DNA from: Proteobacteria bacterium UBA1844
GTDB lineage: Bacteria; Pseudomonadota; Gammaproteobacteria; Steroidobacterales; Woeseiaceae
Assembly (NCBI GenBank): GCA_002338615.1
Contig: DDIS01000055.1
Coordinates: 36,786 to 65,410, forward strand
Direction of reading: 5' to 3'
DNA: 28,625 nucleotides
The notes under the pieces are model-generated. The model was not told where the DNA came from and searched no databases. It was given only the letters and a program-made list of their open reading frames with translations. The translations under genes and the position numbers were made by a program. Position 1 is the first letter of the stretch. Each line of letters opens with the position of its first letter. Shown here piece after piece: positions 16,355 to 24,887 of this stretch.

Positions 16355-16936
16355 ATGAAAGCTGACTACTTCTTGATTGCCCTTGCGACACTGGCCATTT
16401 CCGCTTGCGGGCAAACAGGCGAGAATGCGGCGCAAAGTGAACAGCCCGTCGAGCTCGCATCGAGTACACCGGCCGTGAGCTTTACACCCGCAAATGACGA
16501 CGCAACGGTGGCCGGCAAGCCGTCGGCACCTATCACTATCTCGTACAAGATCATCGGCAAACCGCTTGTTGGGCAACCGCTCGCCGTCGAGTTGCGTATC
16601 AAATCGGTGTTCGGCGACATACCTGTCCGGATTGACTATCGGATCAATGATACAGGTGCATTGCGTCTCGCGGATTCGCAACCTGCTTTTGCAAACATCG
16701 AAGCGAGTATCGATGCACCATCAGGAGAGCAGGTTACCGTTGTGCCGCTGCGCGAAGGCCGCTCTTACCTGAATGTGTCGGCCAGTGTGGCGACCGATGA
16801 CGGGTCGGTCGCAACGGTCACCGCCATTCCGATTGCCGTCGGCGATACACCGCGCAAGCCGGAGGAGAGCGGGACGGTAGAAACCGATGCCGGGGGCAAT
16901 GCGGTGCGGGTACTTAAGGGCAAAGAATCCAACTGA
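16355..16936 (+). CDS. Small predicted lipoprotein, partner of the metalloprotease gene
   Basis: A 193-residue protein with a signal peptide and lipobox I15-S-A-C18. The mature part begins with a Gln/Glu/Ser/Thr-rich linker. It continues as a beta-rich domain (about 50-165) with ITISYKIIGKPLVGQPLAV and VTVVPLREGRSYLNVSAS, resembling an Ig-like fold, and ends in a charged tail. I recognise no named family. AGGA lies 7 bases before the ATG at 16355; a second ATG two codons upstream is too close to it. It follows the metalloprotease gene by 34 bases with no terminator, so the two are probably co-transcribed. An accessory role such as binding, inhibition or presentation is possible but unsupported beyond position. 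The 307-base stretch after it holds the REP pair. Confidence 0.75.
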   Translation: MKADYFLIALATLAISACGQTGENAAQSEQPVELASSTPAVSFTPANDDATVAGKPSAPITISYKIIGKPLVGQPLAVELRIKSVFGDIPVRIDYRINDTGALRLADSQPAFANIEASIDAPSGEQVTVVPLREGRSYLNVSASVATDDGSVATVTAIPIAVGDTPRKPEESGTVETDAGGNAVRVLKGKESN

Positions 16937-17004
16937 CCGCCCGGTTATGTGAAACCAGTTCGCGAAAAGCTCGCAGGACGTTTGCGGTGACGAATCACCA
17001 CCAA

Positions 17005-17074
17005 TCGCGCCGGGGACGGCGCTCCTACGACCGGATCGGTACCAGGTTTCCGTAGGAGCGGCATCCTGCCGCGA
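17005..17074. repeat. Head-to-head pair of GTAG-type REP elements (BIME-like)
   Basis: GTAGGAGCGGCATCCTGCCGCGA lies at 17052-17074. A related copy starting GTAGGAGCGCC lies on the opposite strand at 17028-17005. Each has the GTAG head and a G+C-rich hairpin: GCGGCA/TGCCGC in the right copy and GCGCCG/CGGCGC in the left. They face each other across 23 bases. This is the form of bacterial REP elements moved by REP-associated tyrosine transposases (RAYT/TnpA-REP), which bind the GTAG-plus-hairpin structure. No RAYT gene is in this window. The pair may act as a transcript 3' stabiliser or terminator for the lipoprotein operon ending at 16936. Confidence 0.85.
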
Positions 17075-17243
17075 TCCAATGCTATGGCGCGGGAAATTAT
17101 TCCCAAACTAATTTCCAGAATCTGCGTTATTTCACAGACGTTAAACGGTAGTACGCCTATCGTTGCACCAATACTGCCGGGACACCGTACCAACAGAGGT
17201 GCGTCCCGACAGTCATTATTTGTGCGATTCGGGCATTTGCGGA

Positions 17244-20200
17244 ATGGAAAAAAGTCTGCGGGACAAGATAAGGAATGCGACAAGCAGCAGCGATGCACGC
17301 GAGTCGGATTTCATTGAGCTGTTGCGCCTGGTCGACGCACATTACGACCGGATGGAAGCGACCATTACGCAGTCCGTCATCACTCAGACGATGAACGCGC
17401 GGAGCCTGACAGGTAACACGCCCATTGATGCTTTGTTCGATAGTGTCACGGAGGCGTTGTTGTCTGTTGACGAGGCGGGCGTTATCCGGGTGTGCAACAA
17501 AGTGTGTACACGCTACTTCGGTCTGAGCAAAGAACAGCTGGTTGGCAGTCATATCCAAAAAATTATACCGACAGCCACGGGTACTTCCTTCACTGAATTC
17601 CTGCAACCCTATGTTGCCAATCTCGACGACACCGAAGTTGACTATTCCGCGGGCGAGGTCGAAGCACGTCGCGCCAACGGCCACCGGTTCATAGCCGAGA
17701 TTAACGCGAGCGGCCTGGAAGGAACTGAAGGAAAAGTCTACGTCATCAGTTTGCGGGATGTCACACTGCGACGCGACGCGGAGCGGGCACTGAAAGAGAA
17801 CGAAGAGCGCTATCGCGCGCTGGTGCAATACGCACCTGAGGCCATTGTTGTGCTCGATGTGAAAGACAACAAGTTCGTTGATGCCAATGACAAGGCTTGT
17901 GAACTCTTTAATTTGTCACGCGCTCGCCTGCTTGCCATCGGTCCAGAGGTGGTCAGCCCGGAAATGCAACCAGACGGTACGCCATCCTTTGGCATCCATC
18001 GCGGCATCGTCGACCGGGCACTGCAGGGCGAGCATCCCACGTTTGAGTGGACGCACAAGGACTCGACCGGCAAGCTGTTTCCCTGCGAGGTGCGATTTAG
18101 TCGCATGCCATCGGATCAGCGAATCCTGCTCCGGGTGAGCATCAGCAATATTGAAGAGCGCAAACGCAATGAAGCGTTCGGGTTTGCGCAAAACAAGATT
18201 CTCGAGATGATCGCTGCCAGCGCGCCGTACGATCGAACGCTGCGCGCAATCTGCCGCTTTGTTGAACGCATCAGTGACGACCTGACGGCGGCAATCATGG
18301 TGTTGGATGGCGACGGAAAAACGCTGAATGTCGAACAGGCACCAGGTCTCGATGATGCCATGCGCCTGTGCCTCGACTTCGTGCCTGTTGCCGCCGACAG
18401 CCTGACATGTGGCAGAGCAGTGTACGAAGGCAGCGACCGCTTCACGGCAGACGTCGCGCTCGAAACCGGGTGGGGAGTCCATATCAACCTGCTCGAGTCT
18501 TCGGGCTATGTCGCAAACTGGTCGTTCCTCGTGCACGGCGAAGGGGGCAAGATCATCGGCACGCTGGATGTGTTCCTGAAAAGTTCGCGGCAGCCGGGTA
18601 CGGACGAGCTCGATAAGTTAGGTCGCATGGCGCGGCTCGCCGGCATTGCCATCAAGCGCCAGCAGGACGAGGAGAGACTACGCAGCAGTGAAGCGCGCTA
18701 TCGTGGCTTGTTTGAAAATGTTATCGACGGTGTGTACATCGCGTCGCGTGACGGCGAGATCTCTACCGCGAATCCAGCGCTTGTGGAGATGCTCGGGTAC
18801 GACAGCGTCGAAGCGCTCAAGGCAGCGGGTCGCACGACGAGGATGTACGTTAACCCGGTGGACCGCGAACGCGTATTCGCGCGCCTCGAGACCGAAGGCT
18901 TTGTGAAGAACTTCGAGTACCGCCTGCGCCGCAAGGATGGCAGTGAAATAGTCGTGCTGGAGAATTCGCGCGCGCTTTATGACGATAGCGGCGCAGTCAT
19001 CGGCCATGAAGGAACAATGACAGATATCACGGATCGCAAGCGTGCGGAAACCCGCGTATTCGAAGAAAAGGAGCGTGCGCAGGTTACCCTGCAGTCAATC
19101 GGCGACGGGGTGATTACCACGGATGCGAGTGGCAGGATCGACTACATCAATCCGGTTGCGCAGGACCTGACTGGTTGGGATGTGCGCAGTGCGACAGGCA
19201 CGCCTGTAAACGACATCATGATGATTATCAATGAGCACACCCGCGCAACGGTAGAGAATCCGGTTTTACGATGTCTCAAGGATGGCCGTGTAACCACGCT
19301 CGCAGAAAACTCCGTCCTGATTACGCGCAAAGGCGACGAAATACCGATCCAGGACTCCGCAGCGCCAATACGGGACCGTATCGGTAATATTATTGGCTCG
19401 GTCATGGTGTTCCATGACACGAGCAAGGAATCCCGGCTTTTCCGGCAGTTGAGCTACCAGGCCGCCCATGATTCCCTCACGGGTCTGATTAATCGCAAGG
19501 AATTCGAAAGCCGGCTGGTCGCAAGCTTCGATGCACTAAAGAACGATCCGGAGCAGGCGCACGCGTTGCTGTACCTGGATCTCGATCAGTTTAAAGTTGT
19601 GAACGATACGTTCGGTCATACCGCCGGTGACGAACTGCTGCGCCAGTTGGCGAATATAGTGCAACTGGAAGTGCGGTCCAGCGATGTTTTTGCGCGTCTC
19701 GGTGGCGATGAATTCGGTATCCTGCTCGAACGTTGTTCGGAAAAGCAGGCCATGGATGTGGCTGAGGCAATTCGTGGCGCGATCGAAGGGTTCCGCTTCG
19801 AATGGCAGGATGCGTTCACGACCATACGGGCTTCCATCGGTGTAGTGATGGTGACCTCCGACGTGGATGAGGTTGCATCGCTGATGAGTTCCGCGGACGT
19901 TGCGTGCTACTCGGCCAAGGACAAGGGTCGCAACCAGGTCCATCTGTACAAGGGTAGCGACGCAACCGTCCGACACGAGGAAATGAAGTGGGTGTCGCGG
20001 ATTACCAGTGCGGTTGAGGAAGAACGCCTGGAGCTCTATTTTCAACCTATTATCGGCATTAATGCGGACTATGGGGCGGCTCGCGGCCACTACGAATTGC
20101 TGCTTCGAATGCGCGATGAAAATGGCGAGATCGTGAACCCCAACCAGTTCATTCCATCGGCCGAACGCTATAACCTGATGTCAACGCTGGACCGCTGGGT

Positions 20201-20783
20201 CATTCACAAAGCTCTGACGGATCTTGCGGATCGCAGCAGCGCCCCGGAAGCACGCTATACGCTTGCCATTAACCTGTCAGGCACTTCGCTAAGTGAAGAC
20301 CGATTCCTCGAGTATGTCGTTGACGAGTTGCGCAAGCATAAGTTGCCGAATGGAGCGATCTGTTTTGAAATTACCGAGACTGCGGCAATCTCAAATCTGT
20401 CCCGAGTTGTGCATTTCATGCGCGCCATGAAAGAGCTTGGATGCAAATTTTCGCTCGACGATTTCGGGAGCGGTTTGTCGTCCTTTACCTATCTCAAGAA
20501 CCTGCCCGTGGATTACCTGAAGATTGACGGACAGTTTGTCAGCAACGTCGTAGATAACAGCGTCGATGAGAGCATGGTGCGAGCCATTAGTGAGGTGGGT
20601 CACGCGATGGGTATCGAAATGATTGCAGAGCGTGTCGAAACCAGGCAGGTACTCGAAAAGCTGGGCACGCTCGGGGTTGAATTCGCGCAGGGCTACTACA
20701 TTGCGCGGCCCTGCTCCGTGGCGAAGTTCGAACCCTGGAACAGCGAGGGTGGTAACGCCGCGCCAGTCGAATTGCTGGCCTAG
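17244..20783 (+). CDS. Multi-PAS/GAF GGDEF-EAL cyclic-di-GMP protein
   Basis: An 1179-residue protein without transmembrane segments. Order: short helical N-terminus; PAS (about 64-176); PAS (189-305); GAF-like (313-472); PAS (485-600); PAS (612-727); GGDEF (735-905); EAL (915-1165). The active-site motif is GGDEF (820-824) with the product-binding I-site RSSD (811-814) five residues before it, so the cyclase half looks competent and feedback-inhibited. The EAL half keeps its catalytic Glu951 in ELLLRM (ELL instead of EAL), INLSG, EITE, DDFGSG (1072-1077) and LKIDG, so phosphodiesterase activity is also plausible. ATG 17244 is chosen over an upstream TTG (17163). The product should be a cytoplasmic sensor making or degrading c-di-GMP in response to PAS/GAF ligands that cannot be read from sequence. 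The nearest known output here is the riboswitch at 3758. Confidence 0.94.
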   Translation: MEKSLRDKIRNATSSSDARESDFIELLRLVDAHYDRMEATITQSVITQTMNARSLTGNTPIDALFDSVTEALLSVDEAGVIRVCNKVCTRYFGLSKEQLVGSHIQKIIPTATGTSFTEFLQPYVANLDDTEVDYSAGEVEARRANGHRFIAEINASGLEGTEGKVYVISLRDVTLRRDAERALKENEERYRALVQYAPEAIVVLDVKDNKFVDANDKACELFNLSRARLLAIGPEVVSPEMQPDGTPSFGIHRGIVDRALQGEHPTFEWTHKDSTGKLFPCEVRFSRMPSDQRILLRVSISNIEERKRNEAFGFAQNKILEMIAASAPYDRTLRAICRFVERISDDLTAAIMVLDGDGKTLNVEQAPGLDDAMRLCLDFVPVAADSLTCGRAVYEGSDRFTADVALETGWGVHINLLESSGYVANWSFLVHGEGGKIIGTLDVFLKSSRQPGTDELDKLGRMARLAGIAIKRQQDEERLRSSEARYRGLFENVIDGVYIASRDGEISTANPALVEMLGYDSVEALKAAGRTTRMYVNPVDRERVFARLETEGFVKNFEYRLRRKDGSEIVVLENSRALYDDSGAVIGHEGTMTDITDRKRAETRVFEEKERAQVTLQSIGDGVITTDASGRIDYINPVAQDLTGWDVRSATGTPVNDIMMIINEHTRATVENPVLRCLKDGRVTTLAENSVLITRKGDEIPIQDSAAPIRDRIGNIIGSVMVFHDTSKESRLFRQLSYQAAHDSLTGLINRKEFESRLVASFDALKNDPEQAHALLYLDLDQFKVVNDTFGHTAGDELLRQLANIVQLEVRSSDVFARLGGDEFGILLERCSEKQAMDVAEAIRGAIEGFRFEWQDAFTTIRASIGVVMVTSDVDEVASLMSSADVACYSAKDKGRNQVHLYKGSDATVRHEEMKWVSRITSAVEEERLELYFQPIIGINADYGAARGHYELLLRMRDENGEIVNPNQFIPSAERYNLMSTLDRWVIHKALTDLADRSSAPEARYTLAINLSGTSLSEDRFLEYVVDELRKHKLPNGAICFEITETAAISNLSRVVHFMRAMKELGCKFSLDDFGSGLSSFTYLKNLPVDYLKIDGQFVSNVVDNSVDESMVRAISEVGHAMGIEMIAERVETRQVLEKLGTLGVEFAQGYYIARPCSVAKFEPWNSEGGNAAPVELLA

Positions 20784-20843
20784 GTTCGACACGCTGCGAT
20801 AGTCCGGGCTAGACTGCGTGCTGGTTTGCTATTCAGGATATGC

Positions 20844-21686
20844 ATGCTCAAACCCCAGCCAGCCGACGATTCACCAGGCTTGCTCGCAGCCCATGAGCCG
20901 CCCGCGTTCAAGCTGGTCAATGGCAGTTCGAAGCAGCCACTATTGCTGGTTTGTGATCACGCCAGCAACCGGATTCCGGAATCGCTCGCCAATCTGGGGC
21001 TCGATTCGGGCGCGCTTCGCTCTCATCTTGCGCTGGATCTGGGCGCAGCCGAATTGACCGGATACCTGGCGGAGCGGCTCGGCGCGGCCGCCGTGCTCGC
21101 ACAGTATTCGCGCCTTGTGGTTGATTGCAACCGCGACTTGCAGGACCCCGGTGCTTTTCTTGGGTATGGGGACGGCATTGAAGTGCGCGGTAACAGCCAC
21201 CTGGGCCGGCACGACAAAGATCTGCGCGCTCGTGCGATCTACCACCCCTATCACGGCGCCATCGACGCTCAGTTGCGGCGCTTGCTCGAGCTTCAGATGA
21301 CGCCGATCTTTCTTTCCATACACAGTTTTACTCCCGTCCTGGATGGTGTCGCACGTGCATGGGAAGTCGGAATATTGTGGGATCAGGATCAGGGTCTGCA
21401 CGAATATTTTCTCGACGCGTTTCGCGGCGCAGGACTTGTGGCTGGCGACAATGAGCCGTACTCCGGCAAGGATCCCGCGGATTTCACGATTGACCATCAT
21501 GGAGAGGCAAACAAACTGCCTTGCGTTGCGGTGGAGGTTCGCCAGGACTTGCTGAGTAGCACAGCAGGAGTAGCGCGAATAGGCAATCTGATTCAGGAAG
21601 TGATTGCTGGCCTTTTAGAACGCGGCAGTGAGGCCCAAAAACCGGCGAACGGGCCTCGCCGGAACCAGGCATGTAATGATGGCTAG
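20844..21686 (+). CDS. N-formylglutamate amidohydrolase family protein
   Basis: A 280-residue protein with family motifs: LLLVCDHASNRIP (33-45), SRLVVDCNRD (89-98), IYHPYH (132-137), SIHSFTP (159-165) and the acidic VAVEVRQDL (228-236). His and Asp/Glu residues in these blocks form the metal site of HutG-type hydrolases, which release formate and glutamate from N-formylglutamate. No histidine-degradation gene is nearby. The ATG at 20844 has AGGA 6 bases upstream; a TTG six codons earlier is less likely. The 3' end overlaps the next gene by 11 bases, so the two are translationally coupled. The genomic partner (a carboxylate-amine ligase) suggests a substrate other than that of the Hut pathway, perhaps a modified gamma-glutamyl or N-acyl amino acid. 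Confidence 0.9.
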   Translation: MLKPQPADDSPGLLAAHEPPAFKLVNGSSKQPLLLVCDHASNRIPESLANLGLDSGALRSHLALDLGAAELTGYLAERLGAAAVLAQYSRLVVDCNRDLQDPGAFLGYGDGIEVRGNSHLGRHDKDLRARAIYHPYHGAIDAQLRRLLELQMTPIFLSIHSFTPVLDGVARAWEVGILWDQDQGLHEYFLDAFRGAGLVAGDNEPYSGKDPADFTIDHHGEANKLPCVAVEVRQDLLSSTAGVARIGNLIQEVIAGLLERGSEAQKPANGPRRNQACNDG

Positions 21687-22815
21687 GTCGGAACCGGTCT
21701 TTACGCTCGGAATCGAGGAAGAGTACCTGTTGGTCGATAAGGCCAGCCGCAGCCTCGTCGTCGATCCGCCGACCGAGCTGATGAATGATTGCGAAGAGCG
21801 GGCAGCAGGCCAGGTCAGCGCGGAGCTGCTACGCTCGCAGATCGAGGTCGGTACGCGGGTTTGTGAGACTGTTCAGGAGGCGCGTGACGATCTCGCGCGG
21901 CTACGCAAGATTGTTATCGATACGGCAGCCGACTACGAGCTCGCACCTATCGCCGCGTCGACGCACCCGTTCAGCAGTTGGAAAGAGCAAAAGCAGACGC
22001 AGAAAGAACGCTACGACGCGTTAACGATCGAAATGCAGGGTGCTGCGCGACGACTTGCTATCTGCGGAATGCATATACACGTCGGTATCGACGACGACGA
22101 ACTGCGCATTGATCTGATGAACCAGCTGTCCTACTTCCTGCCGCACTTGCTGGCATTATCCTGTTCGTCGCCATTCTGGGATGGCCGCGATACAGGCCTG
22201 AAAAGTTATCGCCTTACGGTTTTTGATGCATTGCCGCGCACGGGCCTGCCTGAACGTTTTGAAAGTTGGGCCGAATACCGGCGGCATGTCGATATCCTTG
22301 TGAATGCCGGCCTGATAGAAGACTCGACGCGGATCTGGTGGGACCTTCGTCCGAGCGCGCGATACCCGACACTCGAAACGAGAGTGATGGATGTATGTAC
22401 GCGCCTTGATGATGCGGCCGCGCTTGCCGCCTTGCTGGTGTGTATTCTGCGGATGCTGTATCGCCTGCGCACGCGCAATCAGCGCTGGCGAAACTATACG
22501 CCAATGCTAATTCGTGAGAATCGCTGGCGCGCAATGCGCTACAGCTTTGACGAAGGGCTCATCGATCTTGCGCGGGGCACGGTCCTGCCGTTTGCGGACT
22601 TGCTGGATGAGCTGATCGAGCTCGTTGCCGAGGATGCCGACGCTATCGGGTGCAGCAGCGAAATAGCGCATACGCGGACCATATTGCAGCGTGGTAGCAG
22701 TGCCCATCGGCAGCTCGAGATTCACGATCAGGCTTTATCGTCAGGAAAGAGTCGCGCAGAGAGCCTGCAGGACGTCGTCGACTTTCTGATCCTGGAAACG
22801 GCGGCCGATACCTGA
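21676..22815 (+). CDS. ybdK: Carboxylate-amine ligase, YbdK family (GCS2-type)
   Basis: A 379-residue protein close in length to E. coli YbdK (372). The start MMARSEPVFT leads into the ATP-grasp-like GCS2 signature LGIEEEYLLV (11-20). Other conserved parts are the HPFSSWKEQ block, CGMHIHVGI, WWDLRPSARYPTLETRVMD and RENRWRAMRYSFDEGLI. YbdK proteins have weak glutamate-cysteine ligase activity in vitro; the true substrates are unclear. Two adjacent ATGs (21676, 21679) both lie inside the end of the upstream hydrolase gene. A GTG at 21628 opens the frame earlier but adds residues absent from the family. Adjacency with an N-formylglutamate-type hydrolase is, as far as I recall, a recurring pair, so the two may make and break the same amide bond or process one gamma-glutamyl compound. 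Confidence 0.92.
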   Translation: MMARSEPVFTLGIEEEYLLVDKASRSLVVDPPTELMNDCEERAAGQVSAELLRSQIEVGTRVCETVQEARDDLARLRKIVIDTAADYELAPIAASTHPFSSWKEQKQTQKERYDALTIEMQGAARRLAICGMHIHVGIDDDELRIDLMNQLSYFLPHLLALSCSSPFWDGRDTGLKSYRLTVFDALPRTGLPERFESWAEYRRHVDILVNAGLIEDSTRIWWDLRPSARYPTLETRVMDVCTRLDDAAALAALLVCILRMLYRLRTRNQRWRNYTPMLIRENRWRAMRYSFDEGLIDLARGTVLPFADLLDELIELVAEDADAIGCSSEIAHTRTILQRGSSAHRQLEIHDQALSSGKSRAESLQDVVDFLILETAADT

Positions 22816-22856
22816 GCAGTGGGTCGCGTCTGGGGCCCGGAGTTCAGCACATAGCG

Positions 22857-22912
22857 CCGGCCACGGGCCGGACTGCGGCCTGCGTCGCATTTTAGCCGGT
22901 GTGTCCCGGCTA
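22857..22912. repeat. Two tandem hairpins between ybdK and the diguanylate cyclase gene
   Basis: CCGGCC-acg-GGCCGG (22857-22871) and TAGCCGG-tgtgtc-CCGGCTA (22893-22912) are perfect short stems in the 152-base gap after the ligase stop. Neither is followed by a T-run, so they may be a factor-assisted termination region, an mRNA end-stabilising structure, or leader structure for the cyclase gene that starts 56 bases later. Confidence 0.5.
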
Positions 22913-22967
22913 GAATTCCCCGGATGAGTCAAAGAATTGACATAACATCGCCGGGTGTGGCGTGAGC

Positions 22968-24887
22968 ATGGATTGGACAGGCCTGGTTCTGCCGCCCATT
23001 TTTGCCATTGCGGCGCTGAGCTACGTCGGCCTCGCACTATTCGTGTCGCGTTCGTCGCCGCGCAGCATCATTGGCGTACTACTTTTTCTAAACGGCATTC
23101 TGATTGCAGGCAACGCCTTTACCTACGTTACCAGCGATCTTGGGTTGTACGGTATTGGCCGCACTCTGACCTTTTTTGCCGCCAGTTTCATGCCGGTTGC
23201 ATTTTATTCGATCTATCGCCAGTTCACTGGCTCGCTGCCAGGGCCGTTGCTGCTTGCGTTGTTGTCAGTCATTCCGGTTCTTACCACCTTATTCGCGCTA
23301 ACCGATCCGCTGCACAACATAATCTGGGACACGGTGACCACGGCCGATAATATCGGTTTCACAGACCTTACAGAGCACTTCTGGTTCAACCGCGTTCACG
23401 GGCCTTTTGCCTACGGACTGTTCGGCTATTCGGTTCTGGCTCTGGCCGCAAAAATGTCCAGCATTGCGTCAGCGCATCGACGTACCGTTGGCATCCTGGT
23501 TGCCTGTGCCACGCTGCCGTTTGCGGTCAGTGTAGCCAATAACTTTCTCGGTTTCGGGCCGGCGGACTTTCCGTTCCTGTCCTTGACACTGGTTGCGCTA
23601 TTGCCACTCTTTGCTTACGCAAGCGTTGCATTGCGCATGTACGATTTCAGTCCGGTTGACTACCAGACCCTGTTCGATCACGTTCGGGACCCCGTCATCG
23701 TACTCGACAACCGCGAGCGTATTATTTGCGCGAATCGCAAAGCAACTGAACTTTTAGGTAAGAAAGAATCCGCATTGCTGGGGCAGCGATTATGGCAGGA
23801 CGTACCTGCAGCGCGCGACATTCTTGGTCGGGCAACTGAACTTGATCTTACGCAGACATTGAGTCTCGATGGCAACCAAAGCTACGAAGTGAGTGTGGCG
23901 CCACTCAGGGATCGCCGAGGTGTACGCCAGGGCGCGGTGGTTGTATGCCGCGATGTAACGGAACGACGCAAAGCCCTGGCGCAACTGGCCGACAGCGAGC
24001 ACCTGATTCGCACACTGATTGAAACCTCTTCCAATGGCATCCTGCGATTCGCTCTGGATCCTGGCCGGGAACAACCCCGGTTCCGATGCGTGTTTGCAAA
24101 CCGGGCCGCTGAAGCCTACCTCGGTGAAGTGGGAACATCGCTCGTCGGGACCTGGCTGGATGCACTACCGGTGCTGGATCCTGAGCGACTAACGGCGCAT
24201 TTTTGCTCGACCACCAATGCCGGGGTTCCGGTCAGTTTTGAAATGGCGGCCACTGTACAGGAACAGGAATCGTGGCTGCGGATCGTAGGCGAACCAGTGG
24301 GCGACGATATGTCCGTCACGTTGATCGACATCACCAAGCGCAAACACAATGAACAGCGCATGCTCGATGAGGCACTGCGCGACCCGTTGACGGGTGTCCT
24401 CAACCGGCGCGGCTTTGAAAGCGCCGCGGCAAGCTGTATTCGCTCAAGTGCGCAGGGGGCGGTTCTGTATTTGGACCTGAATCAGTTCAAGAGTATTAAC
24501 GACCGTTTCGGACACCAGGCGGGCGACGCGCTGCTGAAAGCATTTGGACATCGCCTGGGCTATTGCCTGCGCACGGAGGACATACTGGGCCGCCTTGGCG
24601 GCGACGAGTTCGCGATCGTGCTGCCCGGTGTTTCGGTCGCTGACGCGAAACACATTGCGGAACGGCTCGTCAGCACGGCAGCAGATGCCTATATCATTCA
24701 GGGCAAGGAAGTTCGATGCTCTGCGAGTGTCGGGATTGCACTGCTGCCACAACATGGTCATGAGCTCTGGCATCTCATCAGCGTCGCAGATGCCGCCATG
24801 TATAATGCAAAAAATATTTCCGATGCAGATGCGGCCAACGATCGCGCGGCCTACGTCGATGCCGCTACAGCGGAGGTACGACGCTGA
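22968..24887 (+). CDS. Membrane diguanylate cyclase: 7TM-PAS-PAS-GGDEF
   Basis: A 639-residue protein. Residues 5-225 hold about seven hydrophobic helices like the 'histidine kinase N-terminal 7TM' sensor domain. They are followed by a PAS domain (about 232-335, DPVIVLDNRERIICANRKA), a second PAS-like region (345-465, SSNGILRFALD) and a GGDEF domain (about 475-620). GGDEF is intact (544-548), with the I-site RTED (535-538) five residues before it, so it should synthesise c-di-GMP and be inhibited by it. There is no EAL domain. ATG 22968 is used; a GTG two codons upstream is possible, and neither has a strong Shine-Dalgarno. The 3' end overlaps the convergent lipoprotein gene by 23 bases. Confidence 0.93.
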   Translation: MDWTGLVLPPIFAIAALSYVGLALFVSRSSPRSIIGVLLFLNGILIAGNAFTYVTSDLGLYGIGRTLTFFAASFMPVAFYSIYRQFTGSLPGPLLLALLSVIPVLTTLFALTDPLHNIIWDTVTTADNIGFTDLTEHFWFNRVHGPFAYGLFGYSVLALAAKMSSIASAHRRTVGILVACATLPFAVSVANNFLGFGPADFPFLSLTLVALLPLFAYASVALRMYDFSPVDYQTLFDHVRDPVIVLDNRERIICANRKATELLGKKESALLGQRLWQDVPAARDILGRATELDLTQTLSLDGNQSYEVSVAPLRDRRGVRQGAVVVCRDVTERRKALAQLADSEHLIRTLIETSSNGILRFALDPGREQPRFRCVFANRAAEAYLGEVGTSLVGTWLDALPVLDPERLTAHFCSTTNAGVPVSFEMAATVQEQESWLRIVGEPVGDDMSVTLIDITKRKHNEQRMLDEALRDPLTGVLNRRGFESAAASCIRSSAQGAVLYLDLNQFKSINDRFGHQAGDALLKAFGHRLGYCLRTEDILGRLGGDEFAIVLPGVSVADAKHIAERLVSTAADAYIIQGKEVRCSASVGIALLPQHGHELWHLISVADAAMYNAKNISDADAANDRAAYVDAATAEVRR

